The notes under the pieces were generated by a model, which was given only the letters and a program-made list of their open reading frames with translations, had not been told where the DNA came from and searched no databases. Shown here in pieces: positions 52,698 to 61,187 of a stretch of 64,000 nt of DNA. The DNA lies in assembly GCA_963666705.2 (NCBI GenBank), contig CAXXKO010000026.1, forward strand, positions 62,001-126,000. The letters are read 5' to 3'. The stretch is from G963666705 sp963666705. GTDB taxonomy: Bacteria; Pseudomonadota; Alphaproteobacteria; CADEGL01. The translations under genes and the position numbers were made by a program. Numbering within the stretch: position 1 is the first letter of the stretch; the number at the start of each line of letters is the position of its first letter.

Positions 52698-53772
52698 CGT
52701 CCCTATCCGGTTAATGCAGGTAGCGACCGAGTGTTCTTTATATGTTCGCTCTAAGGGTGTACTGTTCCCGCCTCTGAGGATTGGTCGGGAGACAGGGCAT
52801 GAGCGGCTTGTTGACGTTCCAAGAGCGCTACCGAGACGAGGAATCGTGCATCCTGGCCTTGGCGGATCGACGCTGGCCGTCTGGGTTTGCGTGCGCCCGC
52901 TGCGGGCACCGGCGGGGCTATCGGCACAAGGCGCGGGCGCGCGTCTTCGAATGCGCGGCTTGCGGTCGTCAAGAGTCGGTGACGGCGGGAACCATCTTCC
53001 ACCGCACCCGCACACCGTTGCCCAAATGGTTCCTGGCGGCGTGGTTGATGGGGCGGGACAAGCGCGGGGTCTCGGCCCTGTTCCTGGCGCGCGAGCTGGG
53101 GCTTCGCTATGAGACCGCATGGCTGATGGCTCACAAGCTGCGCCATGGCTTGGCGGAGCGGCCGGAGGCGTTGCTGGACGGCATGGTCGAGGTCGATGAG
53201 AGCTACTACGGCGGGCGCGGCAAGCCCGAGAGCCGGGGCCGCGGGATGGCCAATGCCAACAAGAGCCTGCTCGTGCTGGCGGTGGAGAAGGTGGCGGTGG
53301 CGCCGGGCAAGGGGGTCGAGGGCAGCGGCTTCGTCGCCGGCCGGGCGCGGCTTGCCATCCTGCCCCGGGCCAATGCCGAGCAGCTCGGCGGCTTCGTGCG
53401 GGCCGCCGTGACGCCGGGCGCGCGCCTGCTGACCGACGATTTCAAGGGCTATGCCGGGCTCGGCGCCGTCTACCAGCACCAGCCCACCGTCCAAGGCCAA
53501 GGCAAGAACGCCGAGACGCAGATGCCGATCATCCACGTCCTGTTCAGCAACCTCAAGACCTGGCTCAACGGCACCTACCATGGCGTCAGCGCCAAGCACT
53601 TGCCGCGCTATGGCCGGGAATGGGCCTATCGCTTCAACCGCCGCCGGCGGATCGACGACCTCGGCGACTTCGTCCTGAGCCGCGCCATGGCCCGGCCAAC
53701 CATCACATACCGCCAGTTGATCCACGGTCTGCAACCCAACGACGCGCTACCTGCATTAACCGGATAGGGACG
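52698..53772 (+). mobile_element. IS1595-family insertion sequence, copy 2 (1,075 bp)
   Basis: The element has a perfect 28-bp terminal inverted repeat beginning CGTCCCTATCCGGTTAATGC. TTGGGGAA flanks both ends (52690-52697 and 53773-53780), an 8-bp target duplication. Nearly identical to copy 1 at 17484-18558, differing at a handful of positions and in the right end. It disrupts the L,D-transpeptidase gene in antisense orientation. Confidence 0.96.
52799..53767 (+). CDS. IS1595-family transposase (ISXO2-like), copy 2
   Basis: The product has 322 residues with the zinc-ribbon and ISXO2-like DDE domain as in copy 1 (VEVDESYYGGRGKPESRGRG; LLTDDFKGYAGL). It differs from copy 1 at E in ERPEALLDG, G in KGVEGSGF, Q in VYQHQPT and in the C-terminal end (NDALPALTG). 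The ATG is preceded by GGGAGACAGGG. The intact frame and perfect terminal repeats make this the likelier active copy. Confidence 0.94.
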   Translation: MSGLLTFQERYRDEESCILALADRRWPSGFACARCGHRRGYRHKARARVFECAACGRQESVTAGTIFHRTRTPLPKWFLAAWLMGRDKRGVSALFLARELGLRYETAWLMAHKLRHGLAERPEALLDGMVEVDESYYGGRGKPESRGRGMANANKSLLVLAVEKVAVAPGKGVEGSGFVAGRARLAILPRANAEQLGGFVRAAVTPGARLLTDDFKGYAGLGAVYQHQPTVQGQGKNAETQMPIIHVLFSNLKTWLNGTYHGVSAKHLPRYGREWAYRFNRRRRIDDLGDFVLSRAMARPTITYRQLIHGLQPNDALPALTG

Positions 53773-54200
53773 TTGGGGAAACCAAGATCGAACGACAAGT
53801 GAAACGCGCTGGACGGGTTCAATTGCCGCGGCGTCACGAAGTAGAACCCCTCCGGCGATTGCATGTCGCCCTCCCGCAGTTTTGGGCCTAGCGAACCTGA
53901 GTAACGGCAAATGGGATAGATTCGAAACAGATGGAACTCGGCTTGGTCCCCTTCCACCCAGAGCTGGAGCTCGCGGGAGCTCTTGACAATACGAATGAAG
54001 ATGGGCGCTCCGAGGCGAAGGCCCATCGCCGCGAGATCCCCCTCCAGGCCCGACGTGACCCTTTGGATGGCGGCCAACGAACGGGGGCTCGTGGGGATAT
54101 CCTGAGCCGTGGCGGAATTTGCCGATGCCCAGACAAGAAAGGCAGCGTAAAGGAGGTGTGTGACCGTTCTCGTCATGCCACGGCCATTCCGAACCCGGTC

Positions 54201-54320
54201 ATTGGGGACATGGCGTAATTGAGATAGGCTCGCCCTCCCAATGCCAACGAAATCGTCGCCAGAGGGGCCGCTTCGAGAAGGGGGATGATCCATGAGCGCG
54301 GTCCAGTCCATGTCCCCAAT
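54201..54320. repeat. ATTGGGGACATGG inverted repeat, long-spacer copy
   Basis: ATTGGGGACATGG (54201-54213) and its perfect complement (54308-54320) enclose 94 bp just upstream of the L,D-transpeptidase pseudogene start. The core matches the inverted repeat at 52059-52097. No gene is supported in 54177-54467. Confidence 0.7.
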
Positions 54321-54467
54321 TATGGGTTATGAAATTCCGTCCCGGTCGACCCAGCCTCTCGGGGGCGCCGGCGCGGGCGCGCTTCATTTCCAAGCGTCGA
54401 AAAGCGCTTGACACAATGGGACCGAATCCCCACATAGGAGAACGTGGCCGCCGCGCGACGCGCAAGA

Positions 54468-54556
54468 TGTCAAGGTTTGTCAAGGTTGAAGCCCGAATTC
54501 CCTAACCCATTGATATTGCAAGATTCAGGTGCGCCGCACCTTGACATTCCTTGACA
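54468..54556. repeat. TGTCAAGG inverted intergenic element, copy 2
   Basis: The left arm TGTCAAGGTTTGTCAAGGT (54468-54486) and the right arm at 54538-54556 are complementary except for the two central bases. The AT-rich centre (CCATTGATATTGCAAGATTC) aligns with copy 1 at 29386-29474. It lies about 100 bases past the 3' end of the minus-strand gene at 54654-56216. Confidence 0.8.
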
Positions 54557-54653
54557 TATTTTGCCCCTGGTCTTGACGTATTTGCCTCCGGTTCGGTCGG
54601 AATCGCGGCGCGAAGGACGCTCCCGGCGGCGCCCCCGGCGCCGGTATCGCGCG

Positions 54654-56216
54654 TCAGGGCAGGCGGATGACCACGACCTCCGACAGGGCGGCGTAGAAGA
54701 AACGGCCCGAGCCCATGACGTCGACATGGCGGAAGTCGAAGGTCGTGAAGGCGGCCTTGTAGCCGTCGCGGCCGGCCGCCGCCCAGATGCGCGCGACCGC
54801 CTCCGCCTCGGCGCCATCCAGGAGGGCGACGATGCGCTGGCCGAGCTCGGCGGCCAGGAGTTCCTCGTCCGAGGGGACGTATTCCCGCAAGTCGGCGCCG
54901 AGGGCCAGGTTGCCGTCCTCCCAGTGGCCGGGCCGGGCCCGCGCGGCGGCGGTCAGCATATCCAGCGCGTCGGCCAGGACCGGCAGGTCCTCGAGCCGCG
55001 CCTCTGGCAGGGCGCTGCTCTCGAAGCCGAGGCGTGGCCGGTAATCGAGCATCCCGTCGGGGGACATCTTGGGCTCGTAGCCCGCCAGGACCGCCGGGGT
55101 GAGGGTCTCGGTGATGACCGCCTGGTCGCCGCAGCAGGCGACCCGGTACGAGACTTGAGTCTCCGAGAGCCAGCGGGCATCGCTGTGGACCCCGCGTACG
55201 GCCGCGTCGGTCGGCTGGCCGACGATGTGATCGGGGCCGCGCACGCCGGTCAGGTACGCCTCGAGGCCGTCGGTCCGCACCACGTGATAGGGCCCGAAGC
55301 GGTCCTGGGGCAGGAGGACGTAAGTGCCTTCGGGCGAATACAGCTCGTCGAAATACCAGTCGGAGAAGCGGAGCGTGCCCTGGGGCCGGAAGGGGATGCG
55401 CTCGGCCGTGCCCTCGAAGCCGAACCACAGCTCCCGCACGCCATGGGTCGGCGGGGCGAGCGGGTCGGCGACGCCCATGAAATGCGCGGCCACGGGGCCG
55501 TAATAGACGGTCTTCAGGAGCTCGAGGGCCGCCGCGTCGGTCGTGGGAACGCCGAGGCCGTCGAGCAGGTTCGCCGAGAGGGCCGCGCCTTTGAAGGCGT
55601 AGGCGGCACCCCGCGACTCGGCGTAGAGGGCCGCGGCCCGGCGTGTATCGGCATCGAGCACGCCCGTCACCGCGCCCTCGTAGAGCCCGAGGGACCCGAG
55701 GGCGCGCTGCAGGATGCGGACCTGCCCGGGGTCGAGGGGGCGCTCGAGGATGACGTTGCTCAGCCCCGAGGGGCTCGGTGCCACGAGCACGCGACGGTCC
55801 ACCTTGAGGAACGCGCCGACGCTTTCCCCGCCGCAGAGGATGACGAGATGCTCGCCCCGGCGATTGTCGGGCGCGACGGCATCACCGTCCACCGGCCCAA
55901 TCTGCGCGTCCGAGAGCAGCGGGTCCTCCTGCATGACGACGGGCGCCGACGCCTTCGCCACGGACCAGTCGGCGCAATCGTCGCCCCAGAGCCATGTGAG
56001 CCCCTCGCCGAAGGAGACCCGCGTGCCGATCTCGACCCCGCCGAGGCTGGGATCGTCGGGCCCACCGGCGACGTCGCTCGCCCGGCGGATGGCGGCGACG
56101 ACATAGTCGCCGGAGACGCCCCGCTCCTGGGCCGGAAGGGGTGCGGTGCCACCGAGGACGGCGATCGCGGCAAGGCTTGCGAGCGACAGGTGGCGACAGA
56201 GGGCGCGGATCATCAT
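54654..56216 (-). CDS. Secreted protein with peptidoglycan-binding-like domain
   Basis: This 520-residue protein has a signal peptide (MMIRALCRHLSLASLAAIAV, cleavage expected after PLPAQ). Around residues 160-205, LDPGQVRILQRALGSLGLYE and GVLDADTRRAAALYAESRG resemble a PG_binding_1 domain. The remaining 300 residues (GVRELWFGFEGTAERIPFRP, FSDWYFDELYSPEGTYVL, VSYRVACCGDQAVITETL) match no family I know. Probably periplasmic. It stands alone on the minus strand, with the TGTCAAGG element downstream and a 139-base gap to the next minus-strand gene upstream. Function unknown. Confidence 0.8.
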   Translation of the reverse strand: MMIRALCRHLSLASLAAIAVLGGTAPLPAQERGVSGDYVVAAIRRASDVAGGPDDPSLGGVEIGTRVSFGEGLTWLWGDDCADWSVAKASAPVVMQEDPLLSDAQIGPVDGDAVAPDNRRGEHLVILCGGESVGAFLKVDRRVLVAPSPSGLSNVILERPLDPGQVRILQRALGSLGLYEGAVTGVLDADTRRAAALYAESRGAAYAFKGAALSANLLDGLGVPTTDAAALELLKTVYYGPVAAHFMGVADPLAPPTHGVRELWFGFEGTAERIPFRPQGTLRFSDWYFDELYSPEGTYVLLPQDRFGPYHVVRTDGLEAYLTGVRGPDHIVGQPTDAAVRGVHSDARWLSETQVSYRVACCGDQAVITETLTPAVLAGYEPKMSPDGMLDYRPRLGFESSALPEARLEDLPVLADALDMLTAAARARPGHWEDGNLALGADLREYVPSDEELLAAELGQRIVALLDGAEAEAVARIWAAAGRDGYKAAFTTFDFRHVDVMGSGRFFYAALSEVVVIRLP

Positions 56217-56355
56217 GGCCTCCCGAAATTGGTACTCAGACTCGTGACCTGGATAGCAGGCGAATCAGGCGATTCCGTGGCCCTGTCCGCAATGACCCCC
56301 GTCACTCTGAATGCCCCCCGTCACTCCGCATGACACCTCGACCGCGCGACATCGC

Positions 56356-57258
56356 TCATTCGGACCCGGGGACCACCCCCGGCGGCAGCGACGCAACGTG
56401 GCTGGCGATCTCTCGGGGCCGCGCGAACCAGACCCCGCCGGCCTCGGCGTGCCCGACCATATGCTCGAGGATGCGGCGCAACTGCTTGAAGCGGAACGGC
56501 TGGCCCATGATGAAGGTGTGGAGGGCGATGCCCATGACGAGCGGCGGGCCAGCCGCGAATCGCACCATCTCGTCGAACTGGTCGATCGCCATCTCGGCGA
56601 ACTCGACGGCCGTGTGCCGGCGGTTGAGGTGGGCTGGCGAATCGTTGATCTCGATCGGATAGGGCACCGAGAGGATGGGGCCGGCCCGGGTCCGCATCCA
56701 GAAAGGCTGATCGTCGCAGGGCCAGTTCATGAGGTAGGTGAAGCCGCTCTCCTTGAGGAGGTCGGGCGTCACCATGCTCTCCGATATCCAGGGGCTGAGC
56801 CAGCCTTGCGGCGGCGTCCCTTCATGGTGGGCGATCGTATCGCGCGCCTCGCGGATGAGGGCCGCCTCGTCCGCTTCCGGCATCACGCCCTGACGCTCGG
56901 AATTGGTACGGCCGTGGCCGACGATCTCATCGCCGCGTCCTCGAACCCGGTCCATGATCTGCGGCGCATAGTCGTACACCGTGCTGTTGACGAGGTGGCT
57001 CGCCGGCAGACCCAAATCGTCAAGCAGGTCGAGGATGCGCCACACGCCGACGCGCAAGCCGTAGTCGCGCCAGGCGTAGTTGCGATGATCGGGCGCCGGC
57101 CCGGGCTCGGTCGGGCTATGGCCCATGGGCTCGCCGAAGGCGAAATGCTCGATATTGAGCGCGATATGGACGGCAAGGCGCTTGCCGTCGGGCCACGCAT
57201 AGTCGGGCCGCTCGGGAATCGCCGAATAGTCGAAGCGGTCGTGGATGGGGAGTTTCAT
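56356..57258 (-). CDS. Polysaccharide deacetylase-family hydrolase (PuuE/allantoinase-like)
   Basis: This 300-residue NodB-fold protein has the segment HIALNIEHFAFGEPMG near the N-terminus and the second motif IVGHGRTNSERQGVMPEADE, with a metal histidine as in PuuE-type allantoinases and related cyclic-amide hydrolases. HTFIMGQPFRFKQLRRILEH near the C-terminus is typical of that subgroup. The ATG overlaps the stop of the EamA transporter gene by ATGA; the same frame extends upstream through that gene but is not conserved. Cyclic-amide or carbohydrate N-deacetylation are both possible; the former fits a window rich in hydantoinase genes. Confidence 0.85.
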   Translation of the reverse strand: MKLPIHDRFDYSAIPERPDYAWPDGKRLAVHIALNIEHFAFGEPMGHSPTEPGPAPDHRNYAWRDYGLRVGVWRILDLLDDLGLPASHLVNSTVYDYAPQIMDRVRGRGDEIVGHGRTNSERQGVMPEADEAALIREARDTIAHHEGTPPQGWLSPWISESMVTPDLLKESGFTYLMNWPCDDQPFWMRTRAGPILSVPYPIEINDSPAHLNRRHTAVEFAEMAIDQFDEMVRFAAGPPLVMGIALHTFIMGQPFRFKQLRRILEHMVGHAEAGGVWFARPREIASHVASLPPGVVPGSE

Positions 57259-58184
57259 GGGCTTGGGCTCTCCGTCGAATTGGGCGGGGCCGCGCCGCCA
57301 CGCGTCCGCCGCCGCGCTTCGCCGCCATAGAAGGCGACGCCGCTGGTGATGATGACCGCCGCCCCCACCCAGGTCCAGAGATCGGGGAAGTCGCCGAACA
57401 TGACGAGGCCCAGCCCCGTCGCGCCGACGATCTCCACATACCGGACGGGCTGGAGCAGGGAGGCGGGTGCGATGCTGTAGGCGCGGACGATCACGAGATG
57501 CCCGGCGGCGCCGAACAGGCCGATGACCGCGAGGCCCAGCCATTCCATGGGCGCGGGCGCCACCCAAAAGAAGGGCAGCGGGATCGCGAGGGCGGTGGCG
57601 CCCGTGATGCCGACGTAGAACAGCATCGTCGCCGTCGATTCGCGCGGCCCGATGAGGCGCGTGATGATCGAATAGACCGAATAGGTCAATGCCGCGCCGA
57701 CGGGCAGGAGGGACGCCCATTCGAAGGCCTCGAAGCCCGGGCGCAGGATGATGAGCGCGCCGAGAAAGCCGAAGGCGCAGGCGACCCATTTGCCCGCCCC
57801 CACCGATTCCTTCAACACCACGGCCGCGAGGGCGGTCACGAAGAAGGGGGCCACGAAGCCGATGGCGATCACGTCCGCGAAGGGCAGGTAGTGGAGCGCG
57901 GTGTAGAACAGGAGCCCGGCACCCAGCTCCAGGCCGCCCCGCGCGAGCTGGAGCCAGGGATGCGCCGTACGGACGAGGCTCGAGACGCGGCCCTCCGGCG
58001 CCAGGAGCACGGACAGGAGGATCATCCAGACATAGAGCGACCAGGCCACCTGCGGGATCGAGACCTGATAGGTCATGAGCTTGGCCGTCGCATCCGAGAT
58101 ATTGAAGAGTAGGATGCCGAGGAGCGAGAACAGCATGCCGGCCATGGCGGTGTCGCGCGGGTGCTTATTCAGGTGTTTCCACAT
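57255..58184 (-). CDS. EamA-family (DMT) transporter
   Basis: This 309-residue membrane protein has ten hydrophobic segments in two EamA repeats (first about 20-140, second about 155-290), e.g. GMLFSLLGILLFNISDATAK and the second-repeat WTWVGAAVIITSGVAFYGGE. The ATG at 58184 is chosen because the frame upstream of it is hydrophilic and overlaps the divergent SDR gene. It is the first gene of a two-gene unit with the deacetylase-like enzyme, so it may move its substrate or product across the inner membrane. Confidence 0.88.
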   Translation of the reverse strand: MWKHLNKHPRDTAMAGMLFSLLGILLFNISDATAKLMTYQVSIPQVAWSLYVWMILLSVLLAPEGRVSSLVRTAHPWLQLARGGLELGAGLLFYTALHYLPFADVIAIGFVAPFFVTALAAVVLKESVGAGKWVACAFGFLGALIILRPGFEAFEWASLLPVGAALTYSVYSIITRLIGPRESTATMLFYVGITGATALAIPLPFFWVAPAPMEWLGLAVIGLFGAAGHLVIVRAYSIAPASLLQPVRYVEIVGATGLGLVMFGDFPDLWTWVGAAVIITSGVAFYGGEARRRTRGGAAPPNSTESPSP

Positions 58185-58294
58185 CGCCCACTCATTAGCA
58201 CGGCCGCGGCTTTCGTGGGCTTCACCATTCAGGCGACCGGACGTACTCTCGGGGACGAGCTTCGAGCCCACCCGCACCGAAGGAGAGCCGAGCA

Positions 58295-59053
58295 ATGAGC
58301 GCGCATACGAAGGTCGCTATCGTCACGGGCGCCGGAACCGGGATCGGACGGGCCTCGGCGCTCGCCCTCCTGCGGGAGGGGTATGCGGTCGCCCTCGCGG
58401 GACGCCGCAAGGAGCCGCTGGAGGCCGTGGCGACCGACGCGGGCCCCGATGGCTCGCGGGTGATCTTCGTCCCCACCGACGTGTGCGACCCGGCGTCCGT
58501 CGCGGCCCTCTTCGCCAAGACGAGGGAGGCCTTCGGCCGGCTCGACCTCCTGTTCAACAACGCCGGCACCGGCGCGCCCGCCATCCCGCTCGAGGAGTTG
58601 AGCCATGAGCAATGGTCCGCGGTCGTCGATGTCAACCTGACCGGCGCCTTCCTCTGCACCCAGGCGGCCTTCAGGCTGATGAAAGGCCAATCCCCCATGG
58701 GCGGGCGCATCATCAACAACGGCTCCATCTCGGCGGACGCGCCGCGGCCCCATTCGGCCCCCTACACCGCCACCAAGCACGCCATCACCGGCCTCACCAA
58801 ATCGACCTCGCTCGATGGTCGCAAATACGACATCGCCTGCGGCCAGATCGACATCGGCAACGCCGCGACCGAGATGACGGCGCGCATGACCGAGGGGGTC
58901 CCGCAGGCCAACGGCACGGTCGTGGCCGAGCCGACCATGGATGTCGAGAACGTGGCGCGCGCGATCCTCTACATGGCGAGCCTGCCGCTCGATGCGAACG
59001 TCCTCTTCATGACCGTGATGGCGACCAAGATGCCCCTGGTCGGGCGGGGGTGA
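58295..59053 (+). CDS. Short-chain dehydrogenase/reductase
   Basis: This 252-residue classical SDR has TGAGTGIG (residues 11-18), NNAGTG, a serine in NNGSISADAP and YTATKHA as the YxxxK motif. The Asn of NLTGAF is also present. AGGAGAGCCG precedes the ATG. It lies 110 bases from the divergent EamA gene and 52 bases before a FAD amine-oxidase-like gene, with which it probably forms an operon. Substrate unknown; the pair would suit oxidation of an amine followed by handling of the resulting carbonyl compound. Confidence 0.9.
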   Translation: MSAHTKVAIVTGAGTGIGRASALALLREGYAVALAGRRKEPLEAVATDAGPDGSRVIFVPTDVCDPASVAALFAKTREAFGRLDLLFNNAGTGAPAIPLEELSHEQWSAVVDVNLTGAFLCTQAAFRLMKGQSPMGGRIINNGSISADAPRPHSAPYTATKHAITGLTKSTSLDGRKYDIACGQIDIGNAATEMTARMTEGVPQANGTVVAEPTMDVENVARAILYMASLPLDANVLFMTVMATKMPLVGRG

Positions 59054-59105
59054 GGCGGCCCGCCGGGTCGACTCGCGCACTTGCGCACGGAGGGGGAGGA
59101 GCAGC

Positions 59106-60419
59106 ATGACCGAGGACATCTTCGCGCCGGGTTTCAAGACCGACCCCTATTGGTGGGATGCGGCCCCGCCCCAGGAGGCGGCCGAGGCGCCCCTCCCCGA
59201 GGCGGCGGACGTGGTGGTCGTGGGGGCTGGCGTCACCGGCCTGCAGACCGCGCTCACCCTCCTGCGCGGTGGGCGCGAGGCGCTGGTTCTCGAAGCTGGC
59301 CACCCGGGCTACAGAGCCAGCACGCGCAACGCCGGCAACATCATCCCCTACCTCTGGGCCAAGCCCGACTGGCTCGAGCGCCGCCACGGCCCGGCCGAGG
59401 CCGAGGCGCTGGCGGGTGCGGGCAAGGCGGCCCTCGGATACGTCCTCGACTTCCTACGGGACGAGCAGATCGATTGCGGGCTGACCGAAAGCGACCGCTA
59501 CTACCTCGCCCTCACCAAGGGCCACTTCAAGAAGATGGCGAAGGACGTGGCGTTCCTCGAGGCGCGCGACATCAAGACCGGATGGCAGGCGATTCAGCCC
59601 CAGGAGGTTCGGCGCCGAACCGGGCTCGACCGCTACCATGGCGCCATTCGCGCGCCGGGCTCGCTCTCGATCCATCCTGGCCTCTACGTGGCGGCGCTGG
59701 TGGACCGAGTTGCACAGGCTGGCGGGCGCATCGCCTCGCGGACGGCCGTCACGGGCATCACGCGCGCACCCGACGGCACCTTCACGGTCGCGACCGCGCG
59801 CGGCCCGGTGCGGGCCCGCGACGTGGTCATGGCCACCAACGGCTATACGCCCGAGGCGGCGCCGTGGATGCGCCGCCGGGTGATCCCGTTCATCTCCCAC
59901 ATGGCCGCGACCGAGCCGCTGCCCGAAGACCTCATGCGGGAGCTGTTTCCCGAGCGCCGGATCTACATCGATTCGAAGATCAACATTACCTGGATCCGCC
60001 AGACGCCCGACGGCAAATGCGCCATGGTCGGCGGGCGCACGGGGATGAGCCGGGGCGATCTGCGGCGGACGGCGGCCGAGCTGCATGGCGACATGACGCG
60101 CATCCTGCCGGCGCTCTCGGGCATGCGCTTCACCCACTGCTGGGAAGGCCAGATGGGCTTCACCTTCGACCGCGTGCCCCATACAGGCGAGCATGACGGC
60201 GTCCATTACGCCATGGGGTTCTGCGGGGTCGGCGTCACCATGGGCAGCTATCTCGGCCACAAGCTCGGGAAGAGGCTCCTGGGCGCGCCCGATGCCGAGA
60301 CGCCGTTCGACGGCCGTGCCTTCAAGACGCGCCCCTTCTACACGGGCACCCCGTGGGTGGTGCCGATCATGATCCGCTGGTTCAACTTCCGCGACCGCTG
60401 GGACCAGTGGCGGGGGTGA
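59106..60419 (+). CDS. DAO-family FAD oxidoreductase (PuuB-like)
   Basis: This 437-residue protein has an N-terminal FAD loop (VVVVGAGVTGLQTALTLLRG) preceded by about 35 residues, and the segment RASTRNAGNIIPYLWAKPDW where such enzymes bind FAD. The C-terminal FTFDRVPHTGEHDGVHYAMG and FCGVGVTMGSYLGHKLG complete the fold seen in gamma-glutamylputrescine oxidoreductase and related enzymes. It oxidises an amine or secondary amino acid. GGAGGGGGAGGAGC lies before the ATG. No terminator hairpin with a T run is visible downstream. Confidence 0.9.
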   Translation: MTEDIFAPGFKTDPYWWDAAPPQEAAEAPLPEAADVVVVGAGVTGLQTALTLLRGGREALVLEAGHPGYRASTRNAGNIIPYLWAKPDWLERRHGPAEAEALAGAGKAALGYVLDFLRDEQIDCGLTESDRYYLALTKGHFKKMAKDVAFLEARDIKTGWQAIQPQEVRRRTGLDRYHGAIRAPGSLSIHPGLYVAALVDRVAQAGGRIASRTAVTGITRAPDGTFTVATARGPVRARDVVMATNGYTPEAAPWMRRRVIPFISHMAATEPLPEDLMRELFPERRIYIDSKINITWIRQTPDGKCAMVGGRTGMSRGDLRRTAAELHGDMTRILPALSGMRFTHCWEGQMGFTFDRVPHTGEHDGVHYAMGFCGVGVTMGSYLGHKLGKRLLGAPDAETPFDGRAFKTRPFYTGTPWVVPIMIRWFNFRDRWDQWRG

Positions 60420-61187
60420 CGCTCCCGAGGCCGGTGGAACAATTTGCCCATCCCCGCCTGAATTTGTGCCTCCACATCCTGCGAACCGAGCCCAGGATCG
60501 ACGGCCACGTCCGGCGCACCTGCGACCCGGGCCGCCGCCTCGCTGTCCAACTGGCGGTTCCGCCGGCCATGAATCAGCCTTATTTGTCGGCTAGACAGGA
60601 TGGGTAACCAGTCGGGGCTCTCTGGGCGCGCGGCGGTGCGGCCGCCGAAGCGCCGACGGGCCGGCAGGCCTGGAAATTGCTTGTGATGAAATCGGTTCAA
60701 ACTGTTGACCCCTCTATCAAGCACATACCGTACCCATGAGCCCTGAGACTCCCACGGTTAGGCGCGACCACGCCGGCACACTCGCTCGGCGCGATGAGCT
60801 ACTTGTTGATGGTTGTGTCGACCGCATTGAAGATCATCTAAAGCGTGATATATTCGCGTTCTCGGCCCCATCGGTGAGATTAGGATTGGGGCGACGATTG
60901 CCGGCCGGTCGCCGTGTTGGGCGGCATGGCGGCGGAATTCCTGGTGATAATTTTGCGGACCAAATGGCCACGACCCCTTCAAATCACAGGCCGGTACATC
61001 TATATTCAATCCCTGCAGCGGGTTCCGGCGCCGCGTCACTGAGCGCCGGGGCAATTCGGGAAGACGGCGAAACCGGGGCGCCAAGCGGGCTTGGCGGCCG
61101 AACCCATGTGGGTTTCGTCATGTGTTCACGCCGCGCTGAGCGGACCTTGAGTATCGATCGTGCGCCGCCGCTCGGGCAATTGGCGGG
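60420..61187. other. 768-bp intergenic region before the subtilase gene
   Basis: The base composition is lower in GC than the flanking genes. Open frames on both strands (plus 60736-61200, minus 60758-61084) match no family and have no good ribosome sites. It probably holds the subtilase promoter, and AT-rich stretches occur at about 60835-60855 and 60995-61010. No repeat of the families seen elsewhere was found here. Confidence 0.4.

Larger units (their letters stand above)
52363..54176 (-). pseudogene. YafK-like L,D-transpeptidase, disrupted by IS1595 and a frameshift
   Basis: The 5' part (54176 to 53781) encodes a signal peptide (MTRTVTHLLYAAFLVWASAN) and the start of a YkuD domain (LWVEGDQAEFHLFRIYPI, GSLGPKLREGDMQSPEGFY). 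After the IS1595 the same frame resumes (NAYDRAHGRTGSYLMVHG) and contains the catalytic region VHGRCVSIGCYAI with its histidine and cysteine. About 35 codons later, near 52541-52560, a single-base loss moves the frame to the conserved AHIFPFPMTVENLSEH tail ending at 52363. YafK-type enzymes act on peptidoglycan-linked lipoprotein. Two independent lesions make this a genuine pseudogene unless the second is a read error. Confidence 0.9.
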
